DNA from: CAVQCJ01 sp963849365 | GTDB taxonomy: Bacteria; Actinomycetota; Actinomycetes; Prado026 | DNA: 64,000 nucleotides | Direction of reading: 5' to 3' | NCBI GenBank assembly: GCA_963849365.1 | Contig: CAWKHA010000004.1 | Span: forward strand, 1 to 64,000 | In this document: positions 14,296-23,760 of the stretch, piece after piece | Layout: every line of letters begins with the position of its first letter | Position numbering within the stretch: position 1 is the stretch's first letter | Translations under genes and position numbers: made by a program | The notes under the pieces: generated by a model | Database searches by the model: none | The model's input: the letters and a program-made list of their open reading frames with translations, nothing else | What the model was told of the DNA's origin: nothing

Positions 14296-16047
14296 ATGGA
14301 GTTCACCAGAAGGACGCTGCTCAAGGGTGCGCTGGGTGCGGCCGGGGTGGCGGGCGTCGGCGGGCTCGGGACCGGGACGGCGGCCGCCGGCGTGCCGCGG
14401 TCCGGCGCCGGGACCACGCTCGAGCGCACGATCGTCCGGGGCACGCCGGGGGCCGGCGGGTACGCGCCGCTCACGTTCGCCGCCGGGGAGCCGTACGTCC
14501 TGCGCGGCGACCTCGGGGCGGTCACCAGCCGGCGTGCCGCGGGCGGGCGCGTGCTGGCCTCGTTCGCCCAGCTGACCGACGTCCACGTGATGGACGTGCA
14601 GTCGCCGGCGCGGTTCGAGTTCTTCGACTCCTACGGCAGCCTGCCCTTCCCGGGCCTGTCGGACTTCACCAGCGCCTACCGGCCGCAGGAGCTGCTCACC
14701 GCTCAGGTCGGTGAGGCGATGGTGCGCCGGCTGCGCGCGGTCCGGCGCGGTCCGGCGACGGGCCACTCGCTGCAGTTCGCGGTGGTGACGGGCGACAACA
14801 CCGACAACTGCCAGCACAACGAGCTGCGCTGGTACATCGACCTGCTGGACGGCGCGCACGTGCGTCCCGACTCGGGCGACCTGACCAGGTACGAGGGCGT
14901 GATGGACGACGTCGCGCCGCAGGACCCGTACTACTGGCACCCGTCCTCCGGGTTCGGGGCACCCTCCTCGACCTACGGGTTCCCGACCGTTCCCGGCCTG
15001 CTCGACGCCGCCCGGCGGCCGTTCGACGCCACCGGGCTCGGCCTGCCCTGGTTCTCTGCGTACGGGAACCACGACGGACTCGTCCAGGGCACCGTGCCGA
15101 ACTCGCCGCTGTTCGCGCAGCTCGCGGTCGGGCCGGTCAAGCTCACCAGCCTCCCGCCGCAGATCCTGGCGGCGGGTCTGGGCGCGCAGCTGCAGTTCGT
15201 CCTCGGGCTGCTGGCGCAGGACCCCACGGCGATCGCGCTCATGCTGAGCGACGGCGGAAAGCGACTGGTGACGCCGGACGCCGACCGCTGGATCGTCGAC
15301 CGGGCCACCACCGTGGCCGAGCACTTCACGACATCGGGCACCCCGGTCGGCCACGGCTTCACGCACCGCAACGTCCAGGACGGCACTGCCTACTACACCT
15401 TCCCCGCCGGCGACGTGCTCGGCGTCGTGCTCGACACGGTGGTCAGCGCCGGTGGCCCGGACGGGTCCGTCGACCCCACCCAGCTCGACTGGCTGGAGCG
15501 GCAGCTGCAGTCCGTGAGCAGCCGGTGGATCTCCCCGTCGGGCACCGTCGTGCGGCACCCGGGCTGCCGGGACCGCTACGTGACCATCTTCAGCCACCAC
15601 ACGATCGGCACCATGGACAACGTCCCGGCCGGCAGCGGGCGGATCGGCGGCGACGGGGTCCGCGACCTGCTGCTGCGCTACCCGAACGTCATCCTGTGGG
15701 TCAACGGCCACACGCACGTCAACCAGGTGCTCCCGCACGCCCGCCCGTCGGGTTCACCGGTCGGCGGCGGCTTCTGGGAGCTGAACACGGCGGCCCACAT
15801 CGACTGGCCGCAGCAGTCCCGGACGGTGGAGATCGTCGACAACCGCGACGGGACGCTGTCCGTGTTCGGCACGATCGTCGACCACGCGGGCCCGGTGTCG
15901 CCGCACCACTCGGCCCCCGGCCTGCTGGCGCTCGCCTCGCTCTCACGCGAGCTGTCGGCCAACGACTGGCAGGACCGCACCGACTTCCGGCGTGGCGGTG
16001 TCGAGGACCGCAACGTCGAGCTGGTCGTCCCCGCCCCGTTCCACTAG
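14296..16047 (+). CDS. Tat-exported metallophosphoesterase (TIGR03767-like)
   Basis: The 583-residue product starts MEFTRRTLLKGALGAAGVAG, a twin-arginine signal. The catalytic domain shows the calcineurin-type metal motifs: FAQLTDVHVMD (D-x-H), VVTGDNTDN (GD), AYGNHDG (GNH), FSHHTIG and WVNGHTHVN (GHxH). It probably hydrolyses phosphate esters outside the membrane. The frame is open to 14254, but ATG 14296, with GGGAG upstream, begins the signal. A paralogue without Tat signal lies at 34661-36337 inside an ABC importer operon. Confidence 0.88.
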   Translation: MEFTRRTLLKGALGAAGVAGVGGLGTGTAAAGVPRSGAGTTLERTIVRGTPGAGGYAPLTFAAGEPYVLRGDLGAVTSRRAAGGRVLASFAQLTDVHVMDVQSPARFEFFDSYGSLPFPGLSDFTSAYRPQELLTAQVGEAMVRRLRAVRRGPATGHSLQFAVVTGDNTDNCQHNELRWYIDLLDGAHVRPDSGDLTRYEGVMDDVAPQDPYYWHPSSGFGAPSSTYGFPTVPGLLDAARRPFDATGLGLPWFSAYGNHDGLVQGTVPNSPLFAQLAVGPVKLTSLPPQILAAGLGAQLQFVLGLLAQDPTAIALMLSDGGKRLVTPDADRWIVDRATTVAEHFTTSGTPVGHGFTHRNVQDGTAYYTFPAGDVLGVVLDTVVSAGGPDGSVDPTQLDWLERQLQSVSSRWISPSGTVVRHPGCRDRYVTIFSHHTIGTMDNVPAGSGRIGGDGVRDLLLRYPNVILWVNGHTHVNQVLPHARPSGSPVGGGFWELNTAAHIDWPQQSRTVEIVDNRDGTLSVFGTIVDHAGPVSPHHSAPGLLALASLSRELSANDWQDRTDFRRGGVEDRNVELVVPAPFH

Positions 16048-16082
16048 CGCGACCCGAGTACATCGTGCCGAGGATCGGACCC

Positions 16083-16214
16083 ATGGCCCACGTCGCGGTG
16101 CTGGATCAGCACGGTGGCCGCCTCGGGTTCGAAAGTGGGCACGTTCCCCGAGCGCTCGTTGCGGCGCAGCAGCTCCCGGGGTGGCCGCTGACCGTGCCCT
16201 TCAGCGAAGTCTGA
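16083..16214 (+). CDS. Possible 43-residue hypothetical protein
   Basis: ATG 16083 with GAGGATCGG upstream opens a short frame (MAHVAVLDQHGGRLGFESGH) ending before the MFS gene. Composition is protein-like but there is no family and no strong evidence of coding. Confidence 0.25.
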   Translation: MAHVAVLDQHGGRLGFESGHVPRALVAAQQLPGWPLTVPFSEV

Positions 16215-16339
16215 GCGACCATGCCCCGCCTGCGCCGCTCGCGGCGTCGTCCTCAGGCCGAACGGCTCTGGCTGACCCCGCCTCCCGGGACTAGGTTCCG
16301 CCCATCCGACCCCGCCAGCGCACCGAACACGGAGCGACG

Positions 16340-17578
16340 ATGGACCCAGCCGTTCCCCTCCAGCGCCGTCCGGGCTCGTGGGCCGTTCTCAGCGGCTACG
16401 TGTTCCTGGTCAGCGCCAGTCACATCCTGTGGATCTCGTTCGCGTCGGTGACCGCTGACGCGGCCGCCGCCTACCACACCTCCGAGCTGTCGATCGGGCT
16501 GCTGATATCCGTCGGACCGATCTGCTCCGCGGCGCTGTCCATCCCGGGGGGTGCGCTGCCGGACCGGTTCGGGTATCGCAAGCCGCTGCTGCTGGCGGGC
16601 GCGGCCACGGTCGTCTTCGCCTTCCTGCGGCCGTTCGCCCCCGGTTTCCCCATGCTGCTGCTCCTGACGATCGGACTGCTCGTTCCGCAGCCGTTCCTGA
16701 TCAACGCGGTGGCCGACCTGGTGAACCGGCACTTCCCGGACGACGAGGCGGCCACCGCCACCGGGGTCGGCACCATGTCGATATTCCTCGGCATCACGGT
16801 GGGCCTGGTCGTGACTCCGCCGCTGGTGACCGCGGTCGGGGTCCGTGGCTCGCAGCTGGTGTACGCAGGGGTCTCGCTGGTCGCGCTCGCCGTCTTCTGG
16901 CTGCTGGCGCCCAAGCAGGTTCCCGACCGGCTGGCGACGTCGGTCGAGCTGACGGTCCGGGACGCGATCGCGCGCGTGCTGCGGTCGTCGACGCTCTGGC
17001 GGCTCTCGGCGGCGCTGTTCGTCGGGTTCGGCCTGTACCTGGGGATCACGACGTGGCTCGAGGAGATCCTGAAGCCGAAGGGGATCGGGGCGACCGGAGC
17101 GGGGCTGGTGGCCGGCGCGATCACGATGGCCGGGATCGCCGGCTCGGTCGTGCTGGGTGCGCTCAGCGACCGGATCCGGCGGCGGAAGCCGTTCCTGGTG
17201 ATCGCGGGACTCGTGGCGGCGCCGTGCATCTGGCTGCTGGGGCACCTCACCTCGATGCCCGCGCTGGTCGCCACGGCGATGGTCCTCGGGTTCTTCCTGC
17301 TGGCAGCGCTCCCGGTGTCGATCGCCATCGTCTCGGAGGAGCGCAGCCTCGGTCCGCAGGTCGCGAGCACGGCCGTCGGCGTGATGCTGATGGCCGGCAA
17401 CCTCGGCGGCGCCGTGATGGTCACCGTGATCGGCGGGCTGAAGAGCGCGCAGGGGTCCTTCTCCGGTGGGGTCGCGATGGCCACGGTGCTCGCGCTCGTG
17501 GTCACGGCCATCGCGGCAACGGTGCCGGAACCGCTCGCCGGCCGTTCCTCCGGAGTGCCCTCCGCGCCGGTGGGCTGA
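16340..17578 (+). CDS. Major facilitator superfamily transporter
   Basis: The 412-residue product has about 12 hydrophobic segments and the MFS loop 2-3 motif (GGALPDRFGYRKPLLLAG, the G-x-x-x-D-R-x-G-x-R-K pattern) repeated after TM8 as GALSDRIRRRKPFLV. It resembles the NarK/cyanate-type CynX group in general shape. Substrate unknown. ATG 16340 gives a short polar N-terminus before TM1. Confidence 0.85.
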   Translation: MDPAVPLQRRPGSWAVLSGYVFLVSASHILWISFASVTADAAAAYHTSELSIGLLISVGPICSAALSIPGGALPDRFGYRKPLLLAGAATVVFAFLRPFAPGFPMLLLLTIGLLVPQPFLINAVADLVNRHFPDDEAATATGVGTMSIFLGITVGLVVTPPLVTAVGVRGSQLVYAGVSLVALAVFWLLAPKQVPDRLATSVELTVRDAIARVLRSSTLWRLSAALFVGFGLYLGITTWLEEILKPKGIGATGAGLVAGAITMAGIAGSVVLGALSDRIRRRKPFLVIAGLVAAPCIWLLGHLTSMPALVATAMVLGFFLLAALPVSIAIVSEERSLGPQVASTAVGVMLMAGNLGGAVMVTVIGGLKSAQGSFSGGVAMATVLALVVTAIAATVPEPLAGRSSGVPSAPVG

Positions 17579-17600
17579 CGCGGGCCGCCGGCCGGCCGGA

Positions 17601-17858
17601 TCAGTCGTCGGCCTCCCACGGGTCGCCCACGAACACCGTCTGGTGCAGCGGCTCGGTGCCGACGAGCTCTTCCGTCCTGATCACGTACACCTCGGCGCCG
17701 TCGCCGAGCATCAGCCGGTCGTCGACGTCGTAAAGGCCGTTCGTCATGAAGACCTGCAGCACCTCGCCGCCGGCGTCCGACACGAGGGCGGGGTCGCGGC
17801 CCATCCGGCCGTCCCGCACGGTGATCTCGACTTGCACCCAGAGAGGGAATTCCTGCAC
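17601..17858 (-). CDS. Hypothetical protein, 85 residues
   Basis: Begins MQEFPLWVQVEITVRDGRMG and ends VFVGDPWEADD. Small, acidic, beta-rich, without membrane segments. GTG 17858 is selected because GAGGAGGG lies about 9 bp upstream. The frame is open to 17900 without a ribosome site. Convergent with the MFS gene. No family recognised. Confidence 0.6.
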   Translation of the reverse strand: MQEFPLWVQVEITVRDGRMGRDPALVSDAGGEVLQVFMTNGLYDVDDRLMLGDGAEVYVIRTEELVGTEPLHQTVFVGDPWEADD

Positions 17859-17994
17859 GACGGCAGCCCTCCTCGGGTGGGCGGACCACCCGTCGCCCAC
17901 ACTGCTCGGGTCAACGGGGGTCCGCTCCTCGGACGGTACGCCTGCGGCCGACGGCTGTCATCGGGTCGGAAGTCCTGGCGGACCACCCCACCCG

Positions 17995-18044
17995 GACTTG
18001 TCAGGCTCAACAGCGGCTATAGGCCCCGTTGAGCCTGACAAGTC
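17995..18044. terminator. Palindrome with 17-bp perfect arms (family B)
   Basis: GACTTGTCAGGCTCAAC (17995-18011) and its exact complement (18028-18044) around a 16-bp loop. It lies 16 bp beyond the stop of the leftward phosphoesterase gene and is probably its terminator. The TGTCAG-pyrimidine-rich arm resembles the palindrome at 60689-60742. Confidence 0.75.
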
Positions 18045-18059
18045 GGGGCCGGACCGCGG

Positions 18060-19493
18060 TCAGGTCGGGTCGTCGTCGTCGACGGGATGGGACGCCATGT
18101 ACACCAGGCTCGAAGCCGGCACCTTCGTCTGCGTCAGCCGGACGGTCGGCACCGGTGGCTCGCCGAAGTCGAACGAGTCGGCGTAGTCGTAGGCCGTCGC
18201 GTCCGGCGTCCCCAGCGGGGCGAGGCCGAACGTGTGCTCGGTGAACGACAGCATGCTGGCGGTGGTGGCGACGTTCGAGTCGGTGAAGCCCGGCTTGGCG
18301 TACGGGCTCACGATGACCATCGGGTTCCGGATGCCGAGGCCGGTCGGCGGACGCACGTGGTCGTAGAAGCAGCCGCAGTCGTCGTACGTGATGAGGACGG
18401 CCGTCGACGACCAGTCGGGGCCGTTCATGATCGCGCCCACGACCGTGCCGATCCAGTTGTCGCCGGCCAGCATGGAGTTCCCGTTGTGCTGGGCGGTGCC
18501 GCCGGTCGCACCCTCGGGAAGGAGCACCGAGAAGCTCGGCAGCGTGCCGGCCTGGGCGTCGGCGACGATCTGCGTGGGCGGCACCATGTTCTGGCTCTGC
18601 GCGGTGTACAGGCACGAGGCGAACATCGGGCAGATCGACCAGGTGTACGCACGGACTTTGCTGGCAGCCGACGACGTGTACAGGCGCCAGGACAGGCCGG
18701 CCGCATCGAGGCTGTCCATCAGCGTGGGCACGTGCTGGACCGGCGTGGTCGTGATCGCGCCGCCGTTCGCGGCCGAGCGGTCGGACGTCAGCTTGGGCAG
18801 CGGGTCGGTGTAGTCCGGGATGCAGGCCGGCACCGTCTGGACCGTGGCGGTCGGGTTGGCCGGATCCTTCCACTGGGCGAACTTGTTGGAGTCGCATCCC
18901 CAACCGGCCTTGGCGGTGAACCCGGACTTGGCCTTGGGGGCGACGCCGGTGAACCCGTCGAGGGTGGTCGTCACCAGCTCGATGTGCGTACCGAAGCTCG
19001 GAACCTTGTCCATCTGGAACGTCCGGTCGGACAGCGCGTACGCCCTGGCCAGGGCGGCGAGGTTGGGGATCTGGGTGGGGTCGTAGTAGGTCAGGCACTT
19101 GTAGCCGGCGGTCGCGCTGCAGCCGTTGATCTTCTCCCACCCGTTCATCGCCCCGCCGTTGATGGCCTTGTTCACGCTGAGCGTGTCGTGGTTGACCGTC
19201 GGCACGACGTCCGGGGAACGGGTCAGCGCGCGGCTGGCACCGCTGAGCAGTGTCGCGGTCAACGACCCGTCGCAGCGGTTGTCCTGGACGCAGAGCGCGC
19301 CGAGCGTCTCGTCGAAGGAGTGGTTCTCCTGGTAGATGATCACGACGTGCTCGATCGGGCTGTCTGGTGGGGCGGGCACGCTCGCCTGCGCCGGTGAGGA
19401 GCGCGGCGCCCAGCTCGCCAGCAGGGCGAGAGCCGCGACGGCAACGACGGTTCCGTAGCTGCTCAGCCGTCGACGACGTGTGGAGACCGACAT
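18060..19493 (-). CDS. Secreted phosphoesterase (phospholipase C / acid phosphatase family)
   Basis: The 477-residue product has an N-terminal signal (RRRLSSYGTVVAVAALALLA, cleaved near AQAS) and the PF04185-type core: IEHVVIIYQENHSFDETLG near 45, and C-terminal AVLITYDDCGCFYDHV with the metal-binding Asp and His. Enzymes of this family cleave phospholipids or phosphate monoesters outside the cell. ATG 19493 is used. An in-frame ATG ten codons earlier is less likely. Second secreted phosphoesterase within 4 kb. Confidence 0.85.
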   Translation of the reverse strand: MSVSTRRRRLSSYGTVVAVAALALLASWAPRSSPAQASVPAPPDSPIEHVVIIYQENHSFDETLGALCVQDNRCDGSLTATLLSGASRALTRSPDVVPTVNHDTLSVNKAINGGAMNGWEKINGCSATAGYKCLTYYDPTQIPNLAALARAYALSDRTFQMDKVPSFGTHIELVTTTLDGFTGVAPKAKSGFTAKAGWGCDSNKFAQWKDPANPTATVQTVPACIPDYTDPLPKLTSDRSAANGGAITTTPVQHVPTLMDSLDAAGLSWRLYTSSAASKVRAYTWSICPMFASCLYTAQSQNMVPPTQIVADAQAGTLPSFSVLLPEGATGGTAQHNGNSMLAGDNWIGTVVGAIMNGPDWSSTAVLITYDDCGCFYDHVRPPTGLGIRNPMVIVSPYAKPGFTDSNVATTASMLSFTEHTFGLAPLGTPDATAYDYADSFDFGEPPVPTVRLTQTKVPASSLVYMASHPVDDDDPT

Positions 19494-20089
19494 TCCCGCC
19501 CACCCCTCGTTGCGGATCGCCAACCCCCGGCGTTAGTCCGAACGGGCGCAAAGTAGCGCCCGGATGAAGCGCCCGCCTAGGCCCGCGGCACACCTACTTC
19601 GAACCGTGCGCAGCCGCTCACGACGGACCCCGGATCGTTCACCCGAACGGGCCAGCGCACCGACGACCGGAAACAGTGCGCGGTGTCAGCGCCGCGCGAC
19701 CGGACTTCGTCGAGTGACCGGGCGGATGCGCTCCGCATGGTCTCGATTTGGCGTCGGTCCACGGAATCGCTCGGTGTCCTTGTACGGCAGGCGCAACACT
19801 GCGCCATCCGGGGGAACCGGGGCGGCTGGAGACAGCCGACGAACCGCCGGGGGGTTCGATGGCAGGACGACTTCCCAGGGCTCGCGCCATGCCCGCGCGA
19901 CCACACCGGCGGACGCGTCCGAGGACGGTGACCCGACCCGACAGGGTCGGTGGCCCTGCCAGCCGCAGGAGGGGGCGCTCCGCCGGCTGACGGGCAGTTC
20001 CACGGGCGGGATCTGAACGGGCCTCGGGCGTACCTGCGCCGAGGCCGACTCCAGTTGTTCGAGCACGAACCGCGAGGGGGGGCCTTCGC
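19494..20089. other. About 600 bp without a recognisable gene
   Basis: Between the divergently oriented phosphoesterase and RND pump genes. Open frames exist on both strands because of high GC, but none gives a protein-like sequence. It is long for this gene-dense region and may hold both promoters or a decayed gene. No clear operator, repeat or hairpin was found by eye. Confidence 0.5.
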
Positions 20090-23000
20090 ATGGCGTGGTT
20101 GATCGGCGTGAGCATGCGGTTCGGCCGGCTGGTCGTGGCCGCCGCGCTCGGCTTGCTGGTGCTGGCGTTCGTGCAGCTGCGCGGCGCCCCGGTGGACGTG
20201 TACCCGGAGCTGATGCCACCGGCGGTCCAGATCCAGACGGAGGCGCTCGGCCTGTCCGCGGCCGAGATCGAGCAGCTGGTCACGGTGCCGTTGGAGCAGG
20301 ACCTCCTCAACGGCGTGCCCTGGCTGGACCACATCTCCTCGAAGACGTCGCCGGGCCTGTCGACCATCGACCTGGTGTTCGTTCCGGGCACGGAGATCTA
20401 CGCGGCCCGCCAGATGGTGCAGGAGCGGCTGAGCCAGGCGCACGTGCTGCCCAACGTCGGCAGCGCACCCATCATGATCCAGCCGCTGGCGTCGGCTAGC
20501 CGGGTCGCGATGGTCGGGCTGCGCTCGGCCGACGTGTCGCTGGTCGACATGTCCGTGCTCGCGCGCTGGAAGATCCGGCCGCGGCTGATGGGTGTTCCCG
20601 GTGTCGCGAACGTGTCGGTGTACGGGCAGCGCGACCGGCAGCTCCAGGTCCAGGTGGACCCGGCGAAGATCAACGCGGCCGGGGTCTCGCTGACGCAGGT
20701 GATCGAGACGGCCGGCAACGCGCTGTGGGTGTCCCCGCTCAGCTTCGTGGAGGCGTCGACGCCCGGCACCGGCGGCTTCATCGAGGGGACCAACCAGCGG
20801 CTTGCCATCCAGCACGTCCTGCCGATCCGCACGCCGGAGCAGCTCGCGGCCGTCCCGGTCGAGGGCACCCCGGCCGGGTCGCTGCGGCTGGGCGACGTCG
20901 CGACGGTGGTCGAGGACCACCAGCCCCTGATCGGTGACGCCCTGGTCGACGGCGCTCCCAGCCTCTACCTGGTCATCGACAAGTTCCCCGGGGCCAACAC
21001 GCTCGAGGTCACCCGAGGCATCGAGGACGCGATGGCCGGCCTGGCGCCCGGTCTGTCGGGGATCACGGTGGACACCTCGGTGTACCGACCGGCCGGCTAC
21101 CTGCAGAACGCGCTGGGGACGCTCGGTGTCGCGGCGCTGCTCGGGCTGCTGCTGATGCTCGGCGCCCTGTTCCTCGTCCTGTCGTCGTGGCGGGCGGTCG
21201 CCGTGACCGCCGGCTCCGTGCTCGTGTCGCTGGCCGCGGCCGCCGTCCTGCTGTCCCTGGTCGGCGCGACCTTCACGACGATGACGCTGCTGGGGTTCGC
21301 GGCCGCACTGGCGTTCGTGGTCGACGACGGGGTCCGGGACGTCGAGGCGGTGCGCGGCGTGCTGCGGTCCCGCGAGGCCGGCAGTGACGTGCGCCCCGAC
21401 CCGGCGGCGGTCGCGTCCGCCTGCCTGCGCAACCGTTCGGGCCTGGGCTTCGTGCTGCTCGCGGTGCTGGTCGCGACGGTGCCGTTGCTCGTGATGGGCC
21501 GGCTGACGACGGCGTTCACGCGGCCTCTGGTCGGGGCGTACGCGGTCGCGCTCGTCGGTGCGGTGCTGGTCGCCCTGGTGGTCACGCCGACCATGGCCGT
21601 GCTGTTGCTGCGCGGGACGCCGGCGGGACTGCGCGAGGGCCCGGTGTCCCGGTTCGTGCACCGGCGGTACGACCGCCGGACCCAGCCGGCCGGTACGGGC
21701 GGCCCGGGCGGAACCCCGCGGCTGGCCTGGGCGGTGGCCGCAGTCCTGGCACTGGGCTGCCTGGTGGCGTTGCCCCAGCTCGGCCAGCGGTCGCTGCTGC
21801 CCGCGGTCCAGGACCGCAACCTGCTGGTGCACCTCGACGCGCTCCCGGGGACGTCGCTCACCGAGATGGACCGGGTGACGAACGCCGTGGCCGCAGAGCT
21901 GCGCCGCGTGCCCGGCGTCGGGGACGTCGGCGCGCACGTGGGGCGGGCGGTGACCTCCGACCAGGACGTGGACGTCAACTCGGCCGAGGTGTGGCTGCAG
22001 GTCGAGGACCAGGCGGACTACGCGGCCACGACGGCCGCCGTCGACACGGTGGTGCACGCCTACCCGGGCATCCGCGGGTCGCTCGTCACGTACACCGGTG
22101 ACCGGGTGGTCGCCGCGACCGACCCGACCGGTGACGACCTGGTCGTACGGGTCTACGGCCAGGACCTGACCACCCTGCGCGACAAGGCGACCGAGCTCCG
22201 GAAAGCCGTGGCCGGGGTGGACGGGGTGTCCTCGACCCGCATCGAGCCGCTCGTCCAGCAGCCGGTGGCCCACATCGAGGTGAACCTCGACGCAGCAGCC
22301 AAGGCGGGCCTGCGACCGGGTGACGTGCGCCGCGACGCGACCACGCTCACCTCGGGCCTGATCGTCGGCAGTCTGTACGAGGAGGCGAAGATCTTCGACG
22401 TCGTCGTCTGGGGTGGACCCTCGATGCGGCAGAGCGTGACCGCCCTGCAGGGGCTGATGGTCGACACTCCCGCCGGCGGACAGGTCCGCCTCGGCGACAT
22501 CGCGTCGGTCAGGGTGGCGGCGGAGCCGGTGGCGATCGAGCACCACGAGGTGTCCCGCAGCGTCGACGTGGTCCTCGGCCTGAACGGCCGGTCGCCTGCG
22601 GCCGTGGCGGAGGACGTGCGGGCCAGGATCGCCGCCGTGGCGATGCCGTTCGAGTACCACGCCGAGGTCGTGGGCGGGGCGCCCGCAGCCGCGGACGACC
22701 TGCGCCGGACACTGGCCTACGCCCTCGGTGCGCTGGTCGTCGTCTACCTGCTGCTGCAGGCCGCGACGCGGAGCTGGCGCCGTCCGGCGCTGCTCCTGCT
22801 GATGGTGCCACTGGCGGTGTCCGGCGCCGTCGTGGCCGCCGCCTTCGTGGGCGGCATGCGCACGGTGGGCCCGTTGGCGGCGCTGTTCGCGGTCGCCGCG
22901 CTCGCCGTCAGGCACGGGGTGATGCTGATGCGCGCCACCGACCAGCCCGGCGTGATCGACCTGACCGGCCAGTCGTCGCCGCTGGTCCAGGCGACCCGCA

Positions 23001-23272
23001 GCCAGCTCGTCCCGGTGCTCGCCACCGCGCTGGCGACCGGTGCGTTGCTGCTGCCGGTCGCGGTGCTCGGCGACCGGCCGGGGACCGAGATCCTGCAACC
23101 GTTCGCGGTGGCGTTCCTCGGCGGGCTGGTCAGCTGCACGGCCGTGCTGCTGCTCGTCCTGCCCGCGTTCCTGGGCCGGGCGCGCGGCCCGCAGCCGCCG
23201 GTGCCGGCTGCCACGGCCGACGAATCGAGCCTGGCCCCCGCGACCGCCCCCAGCGAAGGGATCGGGACATGA
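20090..23272 (+). CDS. RND-family efflux transporter, heavy-metal (CusA/CzcA) type
   Basis: The 1060-residue inner-membrane pump has full RND architecture: TM1 (10-28), a first periplasmic porter region (PVDVYPELMPPAVQIQTEAL, PGVANVSVYGQRDRQLQVQV), TM2-6 (about 345-520), TM7 near 550, a second porter region and TM8-12 to 1030. TM4 keeps the proton-relay Asp pair in FVVDDGVRDVEAV. GGGGGG lies upstream of ATG 20090. It overlaps the next gene by 4 bp. Export of a metal ion is inferred from the subfamily. In a bacterium without outer membrane the role of such pumps is poorly understood. Confidence 0.9.
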   Translation: MAWLIGVSMRFGRLVVAAALGLLVLAFVQLRGAPVDVYPELMPPAVQIQTEALGLSAAEIEQLVTVPLEQDLLNGVPWLDHISSKTSPGLSTIDLVFVPGTEIYAARQMVQERLSQAHVLPNVGSAPIMIQPLASASRVAMVGLRSADVSLVDMSVLARWKIRPRLMGVPGVANVSVYGQRDRQLQVQVDPAKINAAGVSLTQVIETAGNALWVSPLSFVEASTPGTGGFIEGTNQRLAIQHVLPIRTPEQLAAVPVEGTPAGSLRLGDVATVVEDHQPLIGDALVDGAPSLYLVIDKFPGANTLEVTRGIEDAMAGLAPGLSGITVDTSVYRPAGYLQNALGTLGVAALLGLLLMLGALFLVLSSWRAVAVTAGSVLVSLAAAAVLLSLVGATFTTMTLLGFAAALAFVVDDGVRDVEAVRGVLRSREAGSDVRPDPAAVASACLRNRSGLGFVLLAVLVATVPLLVMGRLTTAFTRPLVGAYAVALVGAVLVALVVTPTMAVLLLRGTPAGLREGPVSRFVHRRYDRRTQPAGTGGPGGTPRLAWAVAAVLALGCLVALPQLGQRSLLPAVQDRNLLVHLDALPGTSLTEMDRVTNAVAAELRRVPGVGDVGAHVGRAVTSDQDVDVNSAEVWLQVEDQADYAATTAAVDTVVHAYPGIRGSLVTYTGDRVVAATDPTGDDLVVRVYGQDLTTLRDKATELRKAVAGVDGVSSTRIEPLVQQPVAHIEVNLDAAAKAGLRPGDVRRDATTLTSGLIVGSLYEEAKIFDVVVWGGPSMRQSVTALQGLMVDTPAGGQVRLGDIASVRVAAEPVAIEHHEVSRSVDVVLGLNGRSPAAVAEDVRARIAAVAMPFEYHAEVVGGAPAAADDLRRTLAYALGALVVVYLLLQAATRSWRRPALLLLMVPLAVSGAVVAAAFVGGMRTVGPLAALFAVAALAVRHGVMLMRATDQPGVIDLTGQSSPLVQATRSQLVPVLATALATGALLLPVAVLGDRPGTEILQPFAVAFLGGLVSCTAVLLLVLPAFLGRARGPQPPVPAATADESSLAPATAPSEGIGT

Positions 23273-23757
23273 CGACGCGACGATCGATCACCCGGACCCG
23301 GGCCCGCGCGGCGCTCGTGGTCCTCGCCGTGCTGGCGGCCGCCGTCCTGTCCGGATGCCGTTCGAGCAACGAGGCGACCGGCGACGACGCGGCGCCGGTG
23401 ACGCTCAAGGCGGTCGAGGGCACCAACCGCTACCAGGTCACGCTGAGCCAGGACGCGGTCGACCGGCTGGGGCTGCGGACCGACACGGTGCACGCCGTGA
23501 CCGCCGGCTCGGCCGGCGTGCCGGCAGACGTCCGGGCGAGCGTCCCGTACGCCGCCGTCGTGTACGACTCGGACGGCTCGACCTGGGCGTACACGGTGGT
23601 CGAGACGGACAGCTACGTGCGCGCGGCCATCGGGATCGCGTCGATCCAGGGCGACACCGCGTACCTCACCTCGGGGCCACCGGCCGGCACGCCGGTGGTC
23701 GTCCTCGGGGCGCCGGAGCTGCTCGGCGCGGAGTACCAGATCGCCGGCGAGGAGTAG
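23269..23757 (+). CDS. Lipoprotein, reduced RND adaptor-like protein
   Basis: The 162-residue product begins with a basic stretch, a hydrophobic helix and lipobox LSGC (about residue 30). The mature part matches the C-terminal portion of RND periplasmic adaptors: YQVTLSQDAVDRLGLRTDTV, VPYAAVVYDSDGSTWAYTVV and GTPVVVLGAPELLGAEYQI. The coiled-coil hairpin that reaches an outer-membrane channel is absent. Its ATG overlaps the pump stop, so translation is probably coupled. It likely replaces the adaptor of Gram-negative pumps on the outer face of the membrane. Confidence 0.75.
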   Translation: MTTRRSITRTRARAALVVLAVLAAAVLSGCRSSNEATGDDAAPVTLKAVEGTNRYQVTLSQDAVDRLGLRTDTVHAVTAGSAGVPADVRASVPYAAVVYDSDGSTWAYTVVETDSYVRAAIGIASIQGDTAYLTSGPPAGTPVVVLGAPELLGAEYQIAGEE

Positions 23758-23760
23758 ACC

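Noticed and set aside
15525..16214. A 229-residue plus-strand frame overlapping the end of the Tat phosphoesterase
   Set aside because: Most of it lies inside the phosphoesterase coding region in another frame. Only the last 43 codons are outside, and they are listed separately with low confidence.
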